Shown here piece after piece: positions 40,101 to 53,141 of a stretch of 64,000 nt of DNA; position 1 is the stretch's first letter; every line of letters starts with the position of its first letter. The notes beneath the pieces were generated by a model that worked only from the letters and a program-made list of their open reading frames with translations, made no database searches and was not told where the DNA came from. Both the position numbers and the translations under genes were made by a program. Origin of the DNA: Paracyclopina nana (lineage: Eukaryota > Arthropoda > Copepoda > Cyclopoida > Cyclopettidae); contig JAGUCH010000001.1 in assembly GCA_019096065.1 (NCBI GenBank), positions 4,092,001 to 4,156,000 of the forward strand, written 5' to 3'.

Positions 40101-43100
40101 TTATCTTGATCTTTTTCGTCCTTTAGGGAGACTTTGTAAAACACTAGTGCAAGTCATGTTGATGAGCTTTTGCAATTTCCTTCCCCTCCAAAATCGTTTG
40201 TTTTCAGTCGGAATGACAAAGCAACTGAGCTCAAGATGGCAGCGAAATTTTAGCGCTAGAAGGAGCACGTTTATTTTTCTAAAAAGTATTGAGGCTACAG
40301 AGAAAGTGATTGAGATTTCGTTGGTCGTGGGGAAATGTGATGATGTTTGAAGACACACATGATTGAGTGCAATAACAAGATTTGTCCATTACTTGAGAAA
40401 ATTTCTCTCCTAGACGTTCTCGAAAAATGTCGCGTAGTAATTGAAGACAATGCGAGCCTTGAGGTGTTAATTTATAACCTTGTTGAAAATACCGAGCGCG
40501 GCTATTTTATAATCGCGGCATTCCTAATACACACCTTCCCATTATACTCAGTTAAAATGTTAATTGATGTTTTGGACTAGAAGAGGTTGCTGTTGTTGCT
40601 GGAAACTTTTATAGGACTCCGCCCTTGCTTGATTAGAGTCTTGCGGTTCCTCAATCACTTAATTATTTTCGGCGTTTGGACGCTTGAAGATGATTAGCTA
40701 TTGCTTGCTTTCTTGGTATATCAGTCATACTATTTCCGCGCATTTTTTCTTTTCGTATGAGGATTGACACGCAAGTTCAAAAATTGGAAACGACTAATTT
40801 GTGTGGTCTCCTCAACTGTTTTGGTTCACTGAGAAGGCAACCTCAGAATTTGAACGAGTTGCAATTGCAACTTTCCCTCATTATATCGTCCAGAACTAAT
40901 GTATTTGTTTTTTCTCACAATTTGATAATGTGTTCCTGTTTCCTCTTGAGATCTTCTCCTCTGTCAAGTTTCAATTTCTTGCTGCGTTCTAATGCAAATG
41001 TCTGTCTGATGGCTGACTGCCTGTCTGACTTACAATTTTTTACGATTTCAAAATAAAATAATGTGAGAAAACGAGGAATGCGTGAAACTATGTATGACAC
41101 GACAGGCAAATCTGTCTGACTGAATGGAGGGCGTTGGATTAAAATCCCCTTTTAGCTTCACATTTGATTTATCACATTAGTGTAGAATTGTTCAATAGTG
41201 TCTGGAGGTTCCAACAATTTGCAGTCATTGACAGTTGTTTCAAATGTCTGAGCAGCTATTGTGATTTAACCTATTGCGAAGCCTCTCGCAAGAAGAAATT
41301 CATCTTCATCCATATTGTACAATGCATGTGTCTCTGTAAAAATCCTGGATGCAAAAGTTCTCCATTTCAAAGGGCGCGTAAAAGGTTGATGGATTTTCAA
41401 GAATGAAGTGACGTCATCAAAGGCAAGGATTTGCATTACAAAAAATTGAAAAAAATGTATTCTAGATATCTCACCACCCTTTCTTCAATCCTCATCAATG
41501 TAATAATTTTCGAGGCAGGGGGCTCAGCATTCAGTTCCGACAGATTTGCTAGCTAGGCTTTGAAGCAAAAAAGGAGCGTCAAAATGTGCATCAAGGCTCA
41601 AAATTATTGGGCCTCTTGCAGATGTCATGACTTTAAACAAGACATGTAATTTACCATTGCGAACGAGCGCTGATAAAAAAGGACTGAACTGTTCCGAACT
41701 GCGCAGCATATTTGCTGTAGATAATAATTGATGGTTTTTTAAATGCTCTTGCTCGGCCTGTAGATGGGATTCTTTTAGAGGTCAAATTAATAAGTGTCAC
41801 TTTTCTGGGAAAAAAATCATCCAGAATGGATGAGTGCGTCTGTCCTTTTTAATAACCACAAATGCTGCTGCACTTCTTTATCACGCCATGGTTTAATTAA
41901 GATTGAGGGTTTATGTTCCAATTGACAAAATCTCGTGATTTCTCATGACTCAATTCATTTGGCTTAGCTGACCATATCGTCATTTGGAGGCCTATTGCAG
42001 TGCAATCAATTAATCTCGCTAATTTGACAGCACACACTTGTGGCGCCCCGGAATCACATTAGGGTCAATCGTGACTAAAAATATCTATCATGTTCACCTA
42101 GCTGCTGACAAATAGATTTCTTCGCAGCAGCATTGTAGTATCTAGGACTATTTCAGAGGAAATACGCAGGGGTATGATAAAGCACAATTATTATTAACCG
42201 AACTACTTCGTGAGAAATCAAGGTGGCAAATTCTGATCATTAGTCGTGCTAAATTGGCTCCGTCTCCTTTCTCGTTTGCTGGAAGGGAAACTTTGCTTAA
42301 AGGAGACTTTTTTGCCTGATGTCGGGGAATTGCTTGGCCTCATGGATGTTGTTGTTAATGGCCGATGAGTCATCGCTGGAATAATGTGCATACTATACAC
42401 CTATAGCATAAATCTCAGCGCGCGCGTGCATGTGGAATCGTGCCTATGTTTCCAACCTAGACGTGTAAGGACGACGACGTCATCTTGGTCTGCCACAATG
42501 TGCATCGAAATAAAGGCCTTACCAAGATGACTCATGACATGACATCATACTCGTAATCAAAAAATCATCTTCAGTGCTCTTTTCTCCTACTCGGCCAAGT
42601 CGAGTAAGCCACTTTGAAAAAATCACGCGTGGGAGTGAATAATCGGTCGCGATGCTGAGTGAATGCAAAAACTTGAATTGGCTGCTTCTTCGAGATTTAT
42701 TATTGAAGTTAGTGGTGTACTTCGCAAAAAAGCAGCGGCTCAAATGCAGTAGTATGCTGGAAAGTTGCAGGGGCTCTAGATCTGATTAGATTTTCAAATG
42801 GTGATCAAGTCGCATGGCCAGAATTGTGCACTTTTGCACACCGAATAAATTGCTCATTGTTTGAGCTGAGCCATTTTCTCCCAAAATGGAAGGAATCTCC
42901 CAAGACAAAATCATTCATGTTTTTATGATCAGCCAGCAATGGCAGCACAATGCCGCGCTGAAATGGCGCCTTTGTTCCCATTAATGCAAAAATAGGACGT
43001 TGTGTGTTCATTAAATGCTCCACCACTGTTGTTTCTTTACAGTTGTGTCGGGGATATTTTTTCGCTTGTTTTTAGCTCATGACATGGCCTACATACTGTT

Positions 43101-44103
43101 TGTTTCCCCCTAATTGCACAAAGTTGCAAGGGTGCCATAATTTCGGCTTGGCTGCCATTGCACCCCCTCAACACAAAACCTTGGTTGGATCTGCGTCCGC
43201 GTGCTGAATACCATATAGAAAATAGGCCGCCACGTTTCTGTAATTGACATTATGTAGTGTAGTTCGTATAGTGGTGATTGTTGCGTGCTCTTTTGTTGAC
43301 GTTATTATTACAGTGATTGCTGTGGGATGCCAGCCAGGCCCTTCTCATCTATTTAAATGAGTCAGCAATTTGGCAATTCGAATCAGCCCATTAGCTATAT
43401 GTAGAAACCTTCACTATGCTTTTGGGCCATTTTATCGTTTCTACGTCAGAATCTGGAAGAGGCCTGTTTTAAATTCAGAGCATAATTGGACTTCCTTGCC
43501 CTGGAGGTCTTATTATAAAGTGGGCTCGTTCCAAATTTCTTGATGCCCCAGCCCAAAAAATCGTGCGACGTCTCAATGGCAATATTAGGCCATCCAGATG
43601 ATTAGACCCTTCTCCTTTCTGCGCGAAGTGCTATAAATGACACTGACCCAACTACCCGGATGTGTGGTTTGATCAAAACGAAATGGCTTCGACCTGCAGT
43701 TTTAGAGTTGGGCAAGCCTGGCTTGAAAGAAGGTCACACTCTCGGCAGCTTGGCAAGGTTGGATCTTTAAAAATGCACCCAAACATGCAAATGGACAGAA
43801 ATTTGCCTGTAGTTCCATCTAAATACGCAGCCTTTTGGTAGAAAGGCAAGCAAAATCACGAGAGCAAATTCGGCCCAAGGATTTTTGGCATTTTTGTATG
43901 CTTGTAATTTACTCCTACATAGCATCATTTTCTTTTCTTCATTCAAATAAATCCGCTCAAAGCTTATCAAACGGAGGAATTTGAGCTTCACTCCCCCGCA
44001 AAAAATCGTGCTCATCTCCTTTGAGAGCATGAAATTGAAATTCCAGGAATTCAGCTACTGTAAGCTAGTTGATGTCTGCTGCAATCTCATTATTTCATTA
44101 CAG
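37197..44103. other. noncoding DNA, likely first intron of MyD88
   Basis: No recognisable coding exon on either strand. If the exon ending at 37,196 splices to the MyD88 start exon, this is one long intron. Otherwise it is intergenic. The only structured feature I noticed is a short GT run. Confidence 0.45.
40011..40025. repeat. GT microsatellite
   Basis: Seven and a half GT units in noncoding DNA. Confidence 0.85.
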
Positions 44104-44125
44104 GTGTGGTTTCCTTAGATCGGAC

Positions 44126-46610
44126 ATGGGTGATATTAATACTGGTGATTTTGAAAGGACAGCCGAGTCTGCTCCTCTGTGGGCGTTGAAATCCGCCACC
44201 CAAAGCAAGTTGGGTCATGGCCTCAATCAAACTCTGACTTTGCTCACAGAGGATGGCCATTGTCGGGATTGGAGCGGACTTCTTGACCTCGCAGGTCTGC
44301 CGCACTCTGATACGCTGCAAGTGAAGGCGGCCCACAACAAAACGGGTGGGTTACTTTTTGGTTATCTACGATTTGGCATTTTTAAGCCCCCATCAAGATT
44401 AAATGTGCCTCCCCATATTTTGACAAATGCCTGACAAGAGACATGCATTGCCAAATCCATTTAAATCTCCCCCTCTTTATTGTTATTATTGTGCCTTTTT
44501 TGTGAAAAGTCTCCTCTTTTATGTATTTTTTGCTCCTTACTACACCTTTTCAGATATGTGTTTAGTGGTGGCCTGTCAGTTCACGCTTAGCCTACTCTTT
44601 ATGGATGTATGCTCAACTAATATGCTTTTCCCCTATGTTTGCTCACGATTTGCTAAAAATCCAGGCACCTATGGCTAATGCACATACAAAGCAGTTTCAT
44701 ATCTTTAAATATGTTAATTCTCAACTTGGCCTATGACTTGGCACAATGTTGAATTTTATTTGCTGTAATGGCCACCAATCAGTTTTTGTAATATTTTTTT
44801 TTAGCTGAGCTGATCAAAATATGGTCTAGTCGGCCTAACATCACCGTCAAACATCTGATTGAGGCATTGGAGTCGATTGAAAGATTTGACGTGATAGAGG
44901 ATTGTCAAAAGCAGATTTTGGCCGATTGTGAGGTAGCCATAAATTGGAAGCAACACGACTTGGATCTTGTTCAACACCCGGAATTATTGACGGCTCAAGT
45001 AATTATTACTTTTCCTTTGCTGCAGTTCCGCAAATTGGTTATAATTACACTTTTCCGTTTCCAATTTTGCTCTGCATGATAAATGGACAAAGCCGGTTCA
45101 CACTTTTCAGTCATGGTGCATTCGCGTTTTAGACTTCACCAGCATTAAAAATAGATAGTCTCATTTTCGTGCATTACATGTGAGTGTCATTACTTAAGCA
45201 ATTATCCCAAGCATGCACTTTCACATTCCACATTTCCATCAATGAAGCCAGACGAGTTGCAGTTCCTCTGATCTCTCGCGTGAGTGCGAGGTCTTTTTTT
45301 CACCAGTGAGAGCACATTTCACGATTTACCTTCCGTCACAAACTTGAAGCAATTGTGATAGATTTCAGATACACTCATTCTTGGGTGCTGCAGTAACAAT
45401 GTTCCTTCACTCAAATGGAGCCTAAAACTAATTAAATTGTCTGCACAAGTTTCTAAAGTAAACAATATAGCATAAACTTTTAAGGCTGAAGGCCATTTTT
45501 TATGCCTGAAACTAATGAATTTACTCCTACTGAATAGTATACAAAGACTGCAAGTTTTGCTATACTCGCACAGCTCCTTGTGCATCAAAGGCTTTTTTTT
45601 AGCAGAAATCACCTCGTGATGGAGAAAATGAGTCAGAAATGTGGCCCCCCTGAGTTTTTTATGTCTGCATCACGAAACGTGCCAGAATAGCACACCAGTA
45701 GTTGTTTAGGAGAAATGCGCGATGAAATTCTTCGAAAAGCTTTGTTTCTCGTGCTAATAAACTCCCGTCTACTTTCTAGGACGTTCAACTAACCCTGCAA
45801 GGCAAAAGATTGAAAACTTTTGATGCCATGGTCCTGTATGGCAAAGAGGACCCTGAAGACAAAGCGTTTGGTGAGCTGGTCATCACCAGGCTGGAAGCGG
45901 CTGGCCTATCTGTCTTCGTTCCCGAAAGAGATCTCATTATTGGCACATACGACTCGGCCTTCAAGTCCGATGTCATCGCAAATAGATGCAAAAAAGTCGT
46001 GGTCATTTACTCGCCCTGCTTCTCGCGGGACGCAGAAAACCTACATAGTCAAGAAATTGCGAGCAGCATTGCCAGCAAATTACACAGTTCAAAGACAGGC
46101 TTCCTTATACCAGTGATCTTCAAGAAGTGCCCGTTACCAGCCGATATCAATATTCTGTCCAAAATACTGTACGATCCTCAGGCCAAGTTTGTCAACTTTT
46201 GGAGCAGGCTGTACGAGAGTCTGGGTGTCAGAAAAGATTCGCTGCCTGAGGAGTTGCTCAAAATGGATTTCCATTGGTAAACTTGCGACTCCTCCTCTAG
46301 TTAAAATTCAAGCGATTGTCATGCTAATTAACCTTTCAGGCCTCCAGTTGAAGACCGTGGTGCATCAGCCGTAGGACAAGCTTCAACTCCTACTCAGATG
46401 ACGAGTGAAACGTCCACGACAACTTCTTTGCAGTCCGATTGTGTGAGCTTAGCAACAACGTACAGCGTGCTCGCTCCATCCGAGTCAGATTCCACCCAAT
46501 ATCTTTTGAATGAGCTGCCTGATCCACCTAGAGCAGAGCCTGGGTTCTTCAAGAAACAACTGGTTAAAATACTGCCGAAAAAGAAGAAAAGGGCACTCAC
46601 TAATGACTAA
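44126..46610 (+). CDS. MyD88: MyD88 adaptor (death domain plus TIR)
   Basis: Cytoplasmic adaptor linking Toll/IL-1-type receptors, through TIR-TIR contact, to IRAK/Pelle-type kinases through its death domain. Exons: 44126-44345, 44805-44998, 45780-46276, 46340-46610, giving 393 residues with all splices in frame. The death domain (about 22-125) includes DWSGLLDLAGL and, after the first splice, WSSRPNITVKHL and FDVIEDCQ, like the vertebrate W-RPGASVGRLL pattern. A short intermediate segment leads to the TIR domain (about 150-300): box 1 FDAMVLYG from Phe152, box 2 PERDLIIGT (186-194) with Ile-Ile where many TIRs have a Pro before Gly-Thr, and box 3 with FWSRL. An 89-residue Ser/Thr-rich tail ending in a KKKKR cluster follows; vertebrate MyD88 stops just after TIR, whereas insect MyD88 is extended. 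The acceptor at 44,103 implies an upstream noncoding exon. Confidence 0.92.
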
Positions 46611-46659
46611 TCGAGCTTTACAAACCGTTTAATGTGCAGCATTTGAAAACTTTTAGCTT

Positions 46660-46665
46660 TTTATT
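46660..46665 (-). terminator. beta-tubulin poly(A) signal
   Basis: AATAAA on the minus strand, about 250 nt past the beta-tubulin stop codon and only 50 bp from the MyD88 stop codon on the other strand. The two mRNAs very probably overlap at their 3' ends. Confidence 0.6.
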
Positions 46666-46911
46666 TTTTTTTTGAAATGCAATCATAATTTGGTTATTCT
46701 TGACCATTCGAGATGTCTTCTTTTTATCCTTCAAAATATTACAGAGAATGTCTTTTTTTAAGTGATGGGTGTGGTCAATGATGATTAGAGAGTTGTGAGA
46801 AGGGGGTGAGAGACGTAGTAGTAGTTCAGAAGCTAGGAGTCTGTTGCAGAATTGATGAACAAACAACATGTGCATGAAAATCTGTACACACTTGTGAGCG
46901 AAGAGGCATTT

Positions 46912-48356
<1,445 letters not shown>

Positions 48357-49869
48357 GGTGTTGGGCGAGTGGTGAAAGGATATGGAAATTGAGTGAACGC
48401 GATCCAATCGGCTTGAACGTCTCTCGTGGAGTGAAAGAGCTTGAGGGTTTGCGGCTGCGAGGTCGACGGCGACGGTGACGTTTCCAAGTTAGCCGGTTCG
48501 TTAGGGGATCGCGCGCCAGCGAGCCGCCAAATGTGCGCGCTCAATCAGGCTGTCACATTATTTTCCGCACCGTAACGCAACAACTGCGCCGAGCGCCGCG
48601 CAACCTTCCCCCAAATTTAAATTGATGTCGTACAGGTTTGGCCCCGATTTTCATCCGCAGGAACCTGATGATGATGTGGTGAAACTTGTCGCTTGAACGG
48701 TCAAGCAAGTTGGCATTTACGAAGCTGGATCCTTGGCTTGGCCCGCAGCGTGAGCCAAATTAGCTTCTTGAGTGTTTTTCATAGACCCTCGATCTCTGCT
48801 ATCCTTTTTTTGTGCTGTTCTTGGGCGTGGATGCCTCAAATTGGTAACGCAAAGACGTGACAATAATAAGCTTTCGGAGGGGAGCAAAGTAACCTTTATC
48901 TCCTTTGTTGGCGAAGCAAGGAAACGACTAATGGTTTATGGGTGAAGAAAGGGCATTAAGGAATTTTCAAATGCCTCGACATTTAATCGTAAGAAAAGCT
49001 GATCTAGGTTTTCCTGAAATATAGCCGCTCAATGTTGCCATGCCAACGCGAATGAGCTTTAACTAATAATAAACAGTCGCTGCTCAAGAGTCAAGATATC
49101 GTTGCGATATGGAAATGAGTCTCGCTGTAGATCGCTCGTTTCACCGCTGATTAAGAGCTCACGCAGCAAGTTTTTTATGGGTCTCGGCGCCACGACGTGC
49201 TCAACTTGGGCGCTGCTGCTGCTGGCGCCGGAGAAATCTGGCCCGCTTTTTTCCCCTTTTGCCCATCTCGTCTAGGTGCTCGTTCCATTTTTGCATGCGA
49301 TTTCAGGCCCGCCGAGCGAGCACGTAGGGGGATTGACGCGCTTTAAATGCCAAATGATACTTTGCGAGGACTTTACCCCGCGGTTCAACGATTGTTTCGT
49401 GGAAACGCGTGGGTAGGCATCATTTGTTTATCTCATTTGGGTAACGCGAATTTAAGAGAGCCGAGATAAAAAAAGTTTTGAGGAGCCGTACGGGGCGGTG
49501 TGAGAACTTTCATAATTAAGCAAAATAGCATCCTCTTGCAAAGTAAAGATATGCCTTCAGCCGGGGAACATACGTTTTTCATTCTAATATTGGGCGCGGT
49601 GGGCGTGGAAAGCCCATTTTTGATAAATCCTTTATTTAAAAAATCCTTCGTCTGGGTTTTGGGCTGTAAATGAGGACAGGTAGGGAGTGTGTTTTTCGGC
49701 GCGGAAGACGTGATCCTGGCAAGCAAGTGGCCGTTAGTTAGCCCGCATGGCATGGTTTGGCATAAAGATTTAGCCCATGGCAGGTAAGTTGAAAGAAGAG
49801 TCTGGCTCCACAAATCCAAATCCAGATGGAAGCTCTCAGCTCTCAACTCTTCGGAAGGTCGCGTTTAAG
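48357..49869. other. beta-tubulin promoter region, CpG-rich
   Basis: CpG-dense sequence up to about 48,600 and again near 49,180-49,400, with no TATA box at a suitable distance from the tubulin ATG. It is likely a broad housekeeping promoter for beta-tubulin. No coding exon is recognised; the 137-codon minus-strand frame at 49,433-49,846 resembles nothing known to me. Confidence 0.45.
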
Positions 49870-50070
49870 AATTTTATATGATGGAAAGCAATTTTCGCAT
49901 GTATAATTCAGTTTACCAATTCGTCTCAGTTCATATTACTACACATATATAAAAGCTCTGACGTTTAACTTTATCAAGTGACACACTATATAAAGTATTT
50001 TATAAGGTGTGTTGCTCCTCTGTTACAATGATATTGTCTAAGAAGTAAATACCATTGCAGACAACAGGAG

Positions 50071-50077
50071 AAAAAAA
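50071..50077 (-). terminator. Pol III type T7 terminator
   Basis: Seven T on the minus strand directly after the last base of the tRNA-like sequence, as at a normal tRNA gene end. Confidence 0.6.
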
Positions 50078-50149
50078 GTCCTGCATGGTGATCGAACCCT
50101 GTACCCCAGGATTAGGAATCCGGCGCTCTACTGACTGAGCTACCTTTAC
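50078..50149 (-). pseudogene. tRNA-Arg(CCU)-like sequence with broken stems
   Basis: The layout is exactly tRNA-length (72 nt). It has a good A box (TAGCTCAGTCAGTAGAGC) with a perfect four-pair D stem, a seven-base anticodon loop TTCCTAA giving CCT, a five-base variable loop and a B box (GGTTCGATC). The anticodon stem has one mismatch. The T stem pairs at only two of five positions and the acceptor stem (GTAAAGG against GCAGGAC) pairs poorly. The 3' half looks intact and the first seven bases appear replaced. It may still be transcribed by Pol III, but it is unlikely to make a working tRNA. Confidence 0.65.
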
Positions 50150-50456
50150 AGATAGAAAAATTGCTGTTAGAATTCCTTTTTATTCTTCTTCTTAGCTGAG
50201 CTAAGCTTAGTAGAAGAGTAGAGTCTCTATCAGAGATACCAGACAGAACTTTATCTAACAGATCTTTAAGCTCCAAAAAGTGCCAAATTCAAAATGCACA
50301 ATTTTTTATTGATTGATTAACGCTTTCAACTACTCTTGCCCTACTGAGGGCCTCTCAACCCAAGCCTTCAAAGTAATGGATCAGATGCTAAGTCAAGATT
50401 GCATGGTCTGGTAACTTCATTAACATTTGAAAATTACTTTCCATCATATAAAATCG

Positions 50457-50645
50457 TATATATATGTAAACTAATTATAAAACAGGCTTACAAAATATCT
50501 GAGCTCATTTTGCAAAGTAAAAATCTCGTAGCATTACTTGGCTCTCGCAAGCTCGAGCCCGCAAAAATGCCACTCGATTTTTACTTTACAAAATTTGCTC
50601 AGCTACTTTATTAGCTTGTTTTATAAATTGTTTACATATATAAAT
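50457..50645. mobile_element. foldback (long-palindrome) element
   Basis: Two inverted arms of about 80 bp, roughly 80% identical, around a short centre near 50,550. Each arm, read inwards, contains TATATATGTAAAC, TTATAAAACA, CTGAGC, ATTTTG and AAAGTAAAAATC in that order. There is no coding capacity. The element could extrude a large hairpin and is typical of a MITE. It abuts the right end of the larger TIR element. Confidence 0.7.
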
Positions 50646-50699
50646 AGATATTAAAGCTCGAAAATGCAAAGATAGCAGCTGAGCTGTGTAGTTTTTTTA

Positions 50700-52560
50700 A
50701 TCCGAGATATCGATGATTCGCCGTGACGCAGACGGATCCATATACCCTCCGCTCGCTCTCCGCTCCGCTCACTCTTTAATTCTGTGCTGCTGCTGCTGTT
50801 GAGTGGGATCTCGAAATGCGCCGGTATTGGAGGGAACTAAAGTTAGCGACATTCGCTAGCTTTCCGCGCTTTATTTCGCTTTAAAGCCCGCCAACTTTGA
50901 GCAAACTTTTTCCACATATTTTACGGCCTTCCTCGAGGGACGTTAAGCATTTTCCGGGCGATAAGTTGATTTTATTGAAAATCCGCGAAAGCGCAAAAGC
51001 GGTTTAAAAATGCGTTTCGAGTAGCGGAGAGGAAGGCGGCCCGACGCGCTCGGTTTTTGGCTTGGGGGCCATTTCTTTCTGGCTTGGCATCAAAGCTTTA
51101 CTTGGCCCAGCTCGCCCTCGGCTTTGTAACAAGACTTCTTCCAAGGCGCATGGCCGCCATTTTGGACCGTCACTAACTAAAGTCGTTATACTTCTGGATG
51201 CATTCCAACATGAAAAAAAATACAGCGCGTCGTCGCCTCTTTCAACCTCGGCCAGGTACAAATTTCAAATTTTTTTGGCCGTGGAAAGCAAAGCGACTTC
51301 GCTTGCATGATTTATAGTATGAGAGGAAAGGCCGAAAATCACAAGTTTGTCTGCTCGCAATCCCTGGTAAAAAGAAGGCTGAACTTGAAAGTACTCGCGG
51401 CCTCGTTCGGCGGCGGCCTCGGCGGCAGCGGACAAAGGAGAAAGCCCGCCGCAAAAAAGGCATTTGAAAATTGTGTTTTATCGAACGGGTTGTTCCACGT
51501 AGGATATGGCCGTGCGAAAGTGGACAAAAGTTGCTCAAAAGCGCCCGAATTTGGCGACCCAAACGAGTGACGCTTTGAGCGATGTCGGCTGATGCTGATC
51601 GTTTCGTTGACCTCGGTCTCGTCTACAAAGGTGAAAAATCCTCGAGCAATGGAGAATGACTCGAAGTTGTCGTACAACTCTGCTGCGGCTGCCATTTCTA
51701 CTCCACGAACGAACGAACGAAGGAAGGAAGCCGCCATTCGCCGACTTTGGACGGATCTTATTTTCGCGCCCTCTTTGTTTCACTTCGCTCCTCTCGACTC
51801 ACCGACCGCGCACTGCTATAACGTACACTACAGACACTAGTCGAACGACGATGGAAAAAAGATCCACTTGTTCCATATACATGTACTACTAATGTGCATC
51901 TGCGTAAAAAAGTCCCCTTATCATGGATGAAATTATCGCAAAGTAGAGTAATCTCTGGCTCGTCACAACGTGGTTTCTTGCTCGTTCTCCTCCTGCGAAA
52001 ATTTGGCATCATGTCAGAGGCAACAAAAAAAGTTATTTCAGATAGAGGCTGCTGAGCCAGGTCTTTTTGCCACCCGTGAAAATTCCCAGTTGTCAGCACT
52101 TGCGGAGTCAGCCACATCAACATCGCGCGGATGATGACGCTGCAGACCTCCTCTATTACAGAGCTAGCAAACTTATTTTCATTAGACTATCAAAAAAGGT
52201 CGTTGTAGCCTATCCACCGAAAAAAGTGAAACTCGAAAAATGGACATTCCATGGAGCATGCAGCTTCAGCAGGTGATGTTGGCTGCAGCAGCAAGTTTTT
52301 TACCTGCTGGTGGAATACCAGAACACAATGGCTGCATTGGTGGTTGCCTTGCTGTGAAAAACTCGAGAAAGAAGAAGTAACTGTTAGCGGGGAGAAGCAG
52401 GCAACGCCAACTTTTCTCGTCCGTGACTGGAGGAGGTTCGTTCACAAACTGCTGTCGCCAAAATTAGAGTCCTTCAAAGTGCGCCCTGAGCGGATCACGC
52501 CAATGCTGAAATGCGGTCGCTCTCCCGGTGCGGACCAGGTCACGTGACGCTGCACGCGCG
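50700..52560. other. CpG-rich interval, promoter-like, no identified gene
   Basis: Dense CpG at 50,740-51,800 and 52,480-52,680. On the minus strand there is a strong donor (GGTCG/GTGAGTCG, at 51,803/51,802). Downstream of it lies an ATG-initiated frame of 132 codons (51,737-51,339) with no recognisable homology. This could be an alternative upstream start for the beta-tubulin transcript, an unknown gene or simple promoter DNA. Tandem CGAA/GGAA tracts occur near 51,711-51,730. Confidence 0.35.
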
Positions 52561-52633
52561 CGCGGCGCGGGCGCGCGCTCCTCCCAAAACAGCGCGCCTT
52601 CTCCTACTCCTCTTTCTTCCTTTCGTGAGTTAT

Positions 52634-52639
52634 TATAAA
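52634..52639 (+). promoter_or_regulatory. TATA box of the CtBP promoter
   Basis: TATAAA set in a very CpG-rich block, with an initiator-like CTCAGCC (A at 52,671) about 37 bases downstream. An exon ending at a strong donor follows. Confidence 0.5.
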
Positions 52640-52670
52640 GAACGGCGCGGCTGCTTCGCGCGCGCCCCTC

Positions 52671-52784
52671 AGCCCTTATCATCATCACACTACACGTTGG
52701 GCTTCAACCTCGAGAACAGCGACGTGAGCAACCTCGAGCACTTGGAACACTCGGACGTGGCCTGCAACCCCGAAAACGCGAAAG
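52671..52784 (+). other. CtBP noncoding first exon
   Basis: Sequence from the inferred start site to a strong donor (GCGAAAG/GTAAGC at 52,785) contains no ATG. The next exon begins directly with the CtBP start codon after a good acceptor at 54,418. A noncoding leader exon and a 1.6-kb first intron are therefore likely. Confidence 0.5.
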
Positions 52785-53121
52785 GTAAGCGAGAAAAGCC
52801 GTCAATTATCAGGGTTGCGTCATGTAGAGGCGTCCACAGCGGGGGCCGCGCCACGCGGTGGAGCGGGCCAAAAACTAAAAAGCCCCAATTTCGGCCTCAA
52901 AACAATACACTTTGTGTGGTTTTTGTCTCTCGTTTTCTTCTCCTTTTTTTGTTGTTGGCCCCGGTGCAAAAGTAAAGTTTCGTAGTTGGCCCTCCCCCTA
53001 ATAGTAGAACTTTGACGGAAAGGAGAAAAAAGAAAGTTTGAGAAGAGTTTCCTACTCTTCTTCTTCTTTTTGGATGAGCATAGAAGCCTCCTTGTGGTGG
53101 TCTCTAACTTTTCCTACACCA

Positions 53122-53141
53122 TCGTCGTCGTCGTCGTCGTC
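53122..53141. repeat. TCG trinucleotide run
   Basis: Six and a half TCG units inside the CtBP first intron, followed by imperfect TCC/TCG units. Confidence 0.85.

Larger units (their letters stand above)
49870..50455. mobile_element. TIR element enclosing a tRNA-like sequence
   Basis: About 45-50 bp at 49,870-49,917 recur inverted at 50,410-50,454. Both arms read (A)ATTTTATATGATGGAAAG, then C/T and AATTTTC, and finish near GTTTACC or GTTACC. Similarity stops sharply at the outer ends. The 586-bp interval has no coding frame, so it looks like a non-autonomous DNA transposon. It encloses a degenerate tRNA-like sequence and lies directly beside a separate foldback repeat. No clear target-site duplication was seen. 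Confidence 0.6.

Noticed and set aside
52511-52975. 154-codon plus-strand frame over the CtBP promoter and first exon
   Set aside because: It reads through the TATA box and past a strong donor. The first exon has no ATG, so it is treated as noncoding leader.
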